A stretch of 64,000 bases of DNA from an uncultured Candidatus Melainabacteria bacterium (GTDB lineage: Bacteria > Cyanobacteriota > Vampirovibrionia > Gastranaerophilales > Gastranaerophilaceae): the NCBI GenBank assembly GCA_949841365.1, contig CATKZI010000001.1, forward strand, positions 372,001 through 436,000. The letters run 5' to 3'. Below the pieces are notes generated by a model. It saw only the letters and a program-made list of their open reading frames with translations, was not told where the DNA came from and did not search any database. Positions 59,931 to 64,000 of this stretch are shown here, one piece after another (the stretch's first letter is position 1; each line of letters opens with the position of its first letter). Position numbers and translations under genes: made by a program.

Positions 59931-61127
59931 ATGAATATTGGACCCGCTTTGTGTAGAGATGTTGATGCAAATTTATTTGCTAATCTTGTAAAAAAATCAC
60001 CTGATGTTTCAGCATCGGTTGAACGTTTAAAAAATATGGGTTTAACTCAAAAAGATATATTAATTAAGACTATTTCTGAAAATATTGATTCGCAAAATCC
60101 TCAAATAAGTACCGGTATCAAAGGTATGCTTGATAAACTTATGGCAGGTGATACTGCAGGTGCTTTTGATATGGTAAGAGGAATATTGCCGAAAAATGCC
60201 GCAATTAAAGAAACATCTTTGGGAACTGCTGTAATGGCTGATAACTGGCGTTTGCCCGTAGTATTCCCGAAAGCTGAAGGGTTTAAAATGCTCGGCTGGG
60301 CTGACAGACCTGCCGAATTAACTACTGAACAATTGTGGAAAGGTGCTTACGGAGAACAGCCTGCGCATATTTTCGGAGCTGTAGGCAACAGTAATATTAA
60401 ACCTGAGCAGGTTAGAGGCGGTTCTTCACTTACCAAAAAAGAATTATCCGCTAAATATGAAGGTGCAATTACAGACTTTTTTGAACCGATTGTAAAATAT
60501 TTAAAAGAATTGGGTGCAAAAAGTGAAGATATAGGTTTTGCATTTGCACACAGTGACTGCGGTGTTGATAAAGCTGCAAGAGATGTTGTAGAAAAACACG
60601 GCTTACGCGGATTTGCAACAACTCCGACAGAATATACTCAATATTTGAGAGGTAAAGAATGTCCGCCCAGTGCAGAATTCCCTAACGGATTTATTCTTGC
60701 AGACTGCCCGTTCCCGACAGTTTTAACCCGTGGGGTAAGCCAGATTGAAGATTATGCTCAAACTTACGGAAAAATGGTAGGTAAAGGTAATGTCGAATCT
60801 ATTTTTGGCGGCGGCGAACATGCATTTATCAGAGATGCAAGAGAATCTTTGGTTAGCAAAGACGGTGCTCAATGGGTTCCTGTCGATATTATGAAAGATA
60901 AATTCGGTATTATCATTCCAGCAACTAATGAAAACGGTGTTGTAACAAATGCTGCTGCTAATGTGTTGGAAAGAGTAAACGGCAATCCGTATGAACAGTA
61001 CAAATTTGCTTTCAGACATTATTTACCCGAATCAAGAATTAAAGAAGACATTGCACAATATGATCCGCAGGCATCAGTTGCAACTATTGCTTATACAAAC
61101 TTGAAAAAAGCAGGTAAAATTCAATAG
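59931..61127 (+). CDS. Conserved-looking protein of unknown function
   Basis: 398 aa, soluble. An N-terminal helical region (1-75: VERLKNMGLTQKDILIKTI) is followed by a probable alpha/beta domain with HIFGAVGNSNIKPEQVRGGS, FAFAHSDCGVDKAARDVVEK and SIFGGGEHAFIRDARESLVS. The Gly-rich GGGEHAF and HSDCG motifs recall Rossmann-type nucleotide-binding proteins, but I cannot name a family. CGAAAGGAATTT precedes the ATG, and a strong terminator follows. Confidence 0.6.
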   Translation: MNIGPALCRDVDANLFANLVKKSPDVSASVERLKNMGLTQKDILIKTISENIDSQNPQISTGIKGMLDKLMAGDTAGAFDMVRGILPKNAAIKETSLGTAVMADNWRLPVVFPKAEGFKMLGWADRPAELTTEQLWKGAYGEQPAHIFGAVGNSNIKPEQVRGGSSLTKKELSAKYEGAITDFFEPIVKYLKELGAKSEDIGFAFAHSDCGVDKAARDVVEKHGLRGFATTPTEYTQYLRGKECPPSAEFPNGFILADCPFPTVLTRGVSQIEDYAQTYGKMVGKGNVESIFGGGEHAFIRDARESLVSKDGAQWVPVDIMKDKFGIIIPATNENGVVTNAAANVLERVNGNPYEQYKFAFRHYLPESRIKEDIAQYDPQASVATIAYTNLKKAGKIQ

Positions 61128-61148
61128 AACTAAAATTATAAATTAATT

Positions 61149-61182
61149 CGGCAAACATCTTTTAAAGATGTTTGCCGTTTTT
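61149..61182 (+). terminator. Terminator of the 398-aa gene
   Basis: CGGCAAACATCTT-TTAA-AGATGTTTGCCG with a T tract, 22 bp after the stop. Confidence 0.9.
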
Positions 61183-61281
61183 ATGCAAATGATAGAATCA
61201 GATAAGAAAAAGGTCGAATTAGGTCTTAAAATTTTTTCAAAATATTGAATAATATAATTATTGGTAAATGTGAGGATTTAT

Positions 61282-61898
61282 ATGAAGAAAATAATTGCGT
61301 TAATTGTTATGGTTTTAATATTATCAGGAGGTAATTGTATGGCTGAGAGTTTGAATAACAAACAGCAGAATATTGTAATGATTGCATCTTACACTGCAAA
61401 CGGTGATTTACAAAATCTGGAAAGAGCCCTTAATTAAAGGACTTGATGCAGGATTGACAGCAAACGAGATTAAAGAAATTCTTGTTCAGATGTATGCTTA
61501 TTGCGGTTTCCCCGAGAAGTCTTAATGCATTGAATACTTTTATGAAAGTCGCAGATGCAAGAAAAGATGTTAAAGCAGGGAGCGAAGGTAAAGTTTTGCC
61601 GAAGGAAACGGACAAATTTGCATATGGTGATAATGTTCAGGTTGAGTTGACCGGCGGACATATTAAAGGCGGAGTTTTGGAATTTGCGCCCGCAATAGAT
61701 CAGTATTTGAAAGAACATTTATTTGCCGATATTTTTGCAAGAGGTGTTTTAACTTATCAGGAAAGAGAGATTGCAACAATTTCTGCATTATCTTCAATAC
61801 AAGGGGTTATGCTTAAGTTAAGTGTATTAATTGTTTTAACTATATTATTTGTCGCAGGATTTGCTTATGCTATCACACAAAACAACAAAGGAGATATT
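61282..61898 (+). pseudogene. Frameshifted secreted carboxymuconolactone decarboxylase-like gene
   Basis: A good start (TGAGGATTTAT before ATG 61282) opens a signal peptide and the CMD-type segment LNNKQQNIVMIASYTANGDL, then stops after 51 codons. One extra C at 61426-61429 shifts the frame: IKGLDAGLTANEIKEILVQM continues in the next frame. A second extra C at 61510-61513 shifts again to PRSLNALNTFMKVADARKDV and EFAPAIDQYLKEHLFADIFA. The CMD domain then breaks off at ALSSIQG and runs into a hydrophobic segment and the flavodoxin. It is decayed, or the assembly has two homopolymer errors. Confidence 0.8.
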
Positions 61899-62375
61899 AT
61901 GGATAATAAAAAAATTCTGGTTGCTTATTTTTCATGGGGCGGTAACACAAAATTTATCGCCGAAAAAATTCATTCACAAGTCGGCGGAGATATGTTCAGA
62001 ATAGAAACAGCTGTTCCATATCCGACTGATTATAATGAAGCAGCATACGGGGTTGCAAAGAAACAGCATGATGAAAATATTCATCCTGAATTAAAAGACA
62101 ATGGCGATGTCAGTGAATATGACGTGATTTTTGTCGGTACTCCCGCATGGTGGTATACTATGGCTCCTGCTGTAATGACTTTTCTGGAAGTAAATAATTT
62201 TGAAGGTAAAACAATAGTTCCGTTCATAACTCATGGCGGCGGGGGTAAGTACAATATTGCTCAAGAGATGGGTCAGCTTGCAAAAGGTGCAAAAGTTCTC
62301 ACTCCTTTTGTTGTTTACGGAAAAGGTGACTCTCAAACTGATAAAGAACTTGAAAATTGGTTAAAAAAGCTATAA
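61899..62375 (+). CDS. Flavodoxin family protein
   Basis: 158 aa from the ATG at 61899, chosen because AAAGGAGATATT is ideally placed. KKILVAYFSWGGNTKFIAEK is the FMN phosphate-binding loop, then YDVIFVGTPAWWYTMAPAVM and GKTIVPFITHGGGGKYN, as in the Flavodoxin_4-like family. An upstream in-frame ATG at 61809 adds a hydrophobic segment (KLSVLIVLTILFVAGFAYA) that could make an exported form. That segment is fused to the remains of the CMD gene. Confidence 0.9.
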   Translation: MDNKKILVAYFSWGGNTKFIAEKIHSQVGGDMFRIETAVPYPTDYNEAAYGVAKKQHDENIHPELKDNGDVSEYDVIFVGTPAWWYTMAPAVMTFLEVNNFEGKTIVPFITHGGGGKYNIAQEMGQLAKGAKVLTPFVVYGKGDSQTDKELENWLKKL

Positions 62376-62386
62376 TAAAAGCTTAA

Positions 62387-62416
62387 AATAAGAAAGCCTA
62401 TACAGGCTTTCTTATT
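62387..62416. terminator. Bidirectional terminator between the flavodoxin and acetyltransferase genes
   Basis: AATAAGAAAGCCT-ATAC-AGGCTTTCTTATT: a 13-bp stem overlapping the acetyltransferase stop. Confidence 0.85.
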
Positions 62417-62957
62417 TCTGAAATTTTTCTCCATCCTGATATTTAATAACTTTTGCAGGATTTCCGACAACAACTGCATTATCCGGAACATCTTTTGTTA
62501 CAACAGAACATGCTCCGACTATAGCATTTTCGCCTATTGTTACTCCAGGTAAAATAGTTACGTTTGCACCAATCCAAACATTTTTCTTTATATGTACAGG
62601 TTTACAAGTGATTACGGGTCTGTCATAAAAATCGTGATTGTTTGTCAGAATAGTACAATTTATGGCTATCAATGTATCATCTTCAATTGTAAGTCCGCCT
62701 GAAGACATACATTTAAAACCGTTCATCAGTGTAATACCTTTACCGAGTTTTATTTTATCGCCCAATAATGCAAATACGGGCGGATTGATTGTTGTGCTTT
62801 TGTCAACTCCTTGGCTGAATAAGTCTTCAATTAACTCTCTGCATTCGGGAGTACCCGGCATTGTATGATTAATTTTGAAACAAAGTTCAGCACTTCGTTT
62901 CATTTCTTTATCACGTTTATCATCAGGTATTCTCAAATCAATTCTTACTTCTTCCAT
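62412..62957 (-). CDS. Sugar O-acetyltransferase (LacA/Maa-like, hexapeptide repeat)
   Basis: 181 aa. An N-terminal Mac domain-like helix (DKEMKRSAELCFKINHTMPG) is followed by left-handed beta-helix repeats (GKGITLMNGFKCMSSGGLTI, HIKKNVWIGANVTILPGVTI, GENAIVGACSVVTKDVPDNA) and the end VVVGNPAKVIK. NNHDFYDR carries the catalytic His. Transfers acetyl from acetyl-CoA to a sugar; substrate unknown. Confidence 0.9.
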   Translation of the reverse strand: MEEVRIDLRIPDDKRDKEMKRSAELCFKINHTMPGTPECRELIEDLFSQGVDKSTTINPPVFALLGDKIKLGKGITLMNGFKCMSSGGLTIEDDTLIAINCTILTNNHDFYDRPVITCKPVHIKKNVWIGANVTILPGVTIGENAIVGACSVVTKDVPDNAVVVGNPAKVIKYQDGEKFQK

Positions 62958-63265
62958 TGTTTTCTCCTAATTAACTTTTACATTAATTATTTTACAACTT
63001 GAGTGTAAAGTAACACTACAGATGATTATTTGTAACAGTAAAAACAAGTATTTTGAGCTTATAATTTCACATATTTAGCAATCTTTATAAAAAATTCAAC
63101 TGCTCTTTTTACTTACCGATATATGAAAAATATTAAGATGGACATATTAAATTGCAAGTATAAACTTAAATATTTGTTGAAAATATATAAATTTGCGAAT
63201 TCCCAAAACATGAACTAAATAATTTTTGTGTTATAATTCATTATATCAACAAAATAAGGGAATGT
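62958..63265. other. 308-bp AT-rich gene-free stretch
   Basis: It contains the leader of the acetyltransferase gene (AGGAGAAAACA) and a promoter for the gene at 63266 (TTATAAT near 63232). No RNA gene, repeat or dyad above background is seen. It marks the switch to more AT-rich DNA. Confidence 0.6.
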
Positions 63266-63862
63266 ATGAACTTAAAAGAAAAAATTATAAATAATTTTTT
63301 AAATGGATGTAGCGTTGCTGTTGGTCTTGTTTTTACAGTAATATTTGCGTTTGGAATATGTTCGGTATTTCTTAAACATTGTCCTGGGATAAATACTTTT
63401 TTAAAAGATCAATATACTGTAACTGTTACAAATGAACAATTAGCTCCAAAGGATAAAATAGCTTTGTCTCAATTATTAGAAAAAAATAAAATTGTAAGCA
63501 CAAAAGATTTATATGAAAATATACTTGAATATTATAATGCATTAATATCATTTTTAATTGCTATTATAGGTGTATTTGGTATTGTGTCATTTGTGTCATT
63601 TCAAAGTAAAATTAAATATGAAGCAGAACAACATGTTGAGAATAAAATCAAACATGATGATTTCAATGATAAAATTAAATTACTTATTGAAAAACAAACT
63701 GATAAGGTATTTAGTGATCAAAAGGATGATATTATGGAAAGTTTAACAGACGCAATATTAAATAATATTATTGATAATGAAGAATTAGACAACAGAATTA
63801 AACGAATTATTGAACAAAATGCTAAAAGTTTAAATATAGTAGGAGCTGAAAATGGCAACTAA
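63266..63862 (+). CDS. Hypothetical membrane protein with long helical tail
   Basis: 198 aa. Transmembrane helices at about 14-36 (SVAVGLVFTVIFAFGICSVF) and 90-111 (NALISFLIAIIGVFGIVSFV) enclose a loop of about 50 residues. A charged, helical C-terminal half follows (SDQKDDIMESLTDAILNNII). GGGAATGT precedes the ATG. Overlaps the next gene by 11 bp. No family recognised; the AT-rich composition suggests an accessory gene pair. Confidence 0.65.
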   Translation: MNLKEKIINNFLNGCSVAVGLVFTVIFAFGICSVFLKHCPGINTFLKDQYTVTVTNEQLAPKDKIALSQLLEKNKIVSTKDLYENILEYYNALISFLIAIIGVFGIVSFVSFQSKIKYEAEQHVENKIKHDDFNDKIKLLIEKQTDKVFSDQKDDIMESLTDAILNNIIDNEELDNRIKRIIEQNAKSLNIVGAENGN

Positions 63863-64000
63863 TATTGATGAACAAGATTGGTTAAATTATTTAGAAACAG
63901 GTAATACGACACCAAAAGAAAAAACAAATGAAAATTGTATTTGTGAAGGATCTAGTATAGATGAAATTTACAAAAAATCAGAAGAATTAGGTATTGAAAC
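63852..64000 (+). CDS. 5' part of an unidentified gene cut by the window edge
   Basis: ATG 63852 follows AGGAGCTGAAA and reads MATNIDEQDWLNYLETGNTT, then a Lys/Glu/Asn-rich stretch to the edge. It is translationally coupled to the membrane-protein gene (11-bp overlap). No domain is visible in the 49 codons available. Confidence 0.6.
   Translation, partial: MATNIDEQDWLNYLETGNTTPKEKTNENCICEGSSIDEIYKKSEELGIE

Noticed and set aside
61482-62375. A single 297-aa gene joining the CMD remnant and flavodoxin
   Set aside because: It would start at an internal TTG without a ribosome site in mid-domain. The CMD part is a frameshifted remnant and the flavodoxin has its own strong Shine-Dalgarno at 61899.
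1-64000. CRISPR arrays, rRNA or tRNA genes
   Set aside because: No regularly spaced direct repeats, no cloverleaf-forming segments and no rRNA stretches were found in the intergenic regions.

Overview
The window is AT-rich DNA from what looks like a Candidatus Gastranaerophilales (Vampirovibrionia/Melainabacteria) gut bacterium. I infer this from the style of three prepilins (FTLAEVLITLGIIGVV-type starts and a later DVNG.xGPN motif), a cyanobacteria-like tmRNA tag starting ANN, a type A RNase P RNA, a B12-dependent ribonucleotide reductase, and several lineage-style proteins of unknown function. No 16S rRNA or tRNA gene lies in the window, so the assignment is an inference.

Layout. 1-9990 is a phage-derived or integrative island: a PD-(D/E)XK nuclease with a small Xre regulator, an RtcB RNA ligase with an HTH partner, a large terminase, a DUF5681 protein, a ParB/DNA-methyltransferase fusion, DUF2924, a large serine recombinase and a PIF1-type helicase. 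No portal or capsid gene is visible. The island ends beside the 3' end of ssrA (10057-10453). From 10.5 to 63 kb the content is mostly chromosomal housekeeping: recA, rpmB, rarA, rnpB, a PpiC foldase, mfd, nrdJ, ileS, fusA, uppS, rdgB, an RND efflux operon, murA, grpE-dnaJ, ruvC, mtnA, tyrA and pgi. Between these lie envelope, pilin and lineage-type hypothetical genes. The last 0.8 kb is AT-rich accessory DNA with two unrecognised genes.

Main signals. (1) A dispersed element of about 60-75 nt has constant arms and a variable, covarying hairpin. It is inserted inside the conserved core of rnpB and in frame inside nrdJ, and it abuts stop codons at two other loci. (2) A second hairpin family shares a GTGGCGGGT-like arm. 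(3) A prepilin gene starts with a 10-nt poly-C tract that puts it out of frame with its well-placed ATG, a candidate phase-variable switch. A second prepilin carries a 60-nt insertion duplicating its FTLAE motif. (4) Eight genes, including rarA, mfd and ruvC, have a -10 hexamer exactly 6-7 nt before the start codon and no Shine-Dalgarno, which predicts leaderless mRNAs. (5) Two lineage-type hypothetical genes have sigma-28-like promoters.

How the genes work together. The RND pump genes (adaptor, permease, TolC-type channel) form one operon beside an Xre regulator. grpE-dnaJ run together, as do uppS-rdgB. recA, rarA, mfd and ruvC give the region a DNA-repair theme. The secreted carboxymuconolactone-decarboxylase-like gene before the flavodoxin is broken by two single-C frameshifts.
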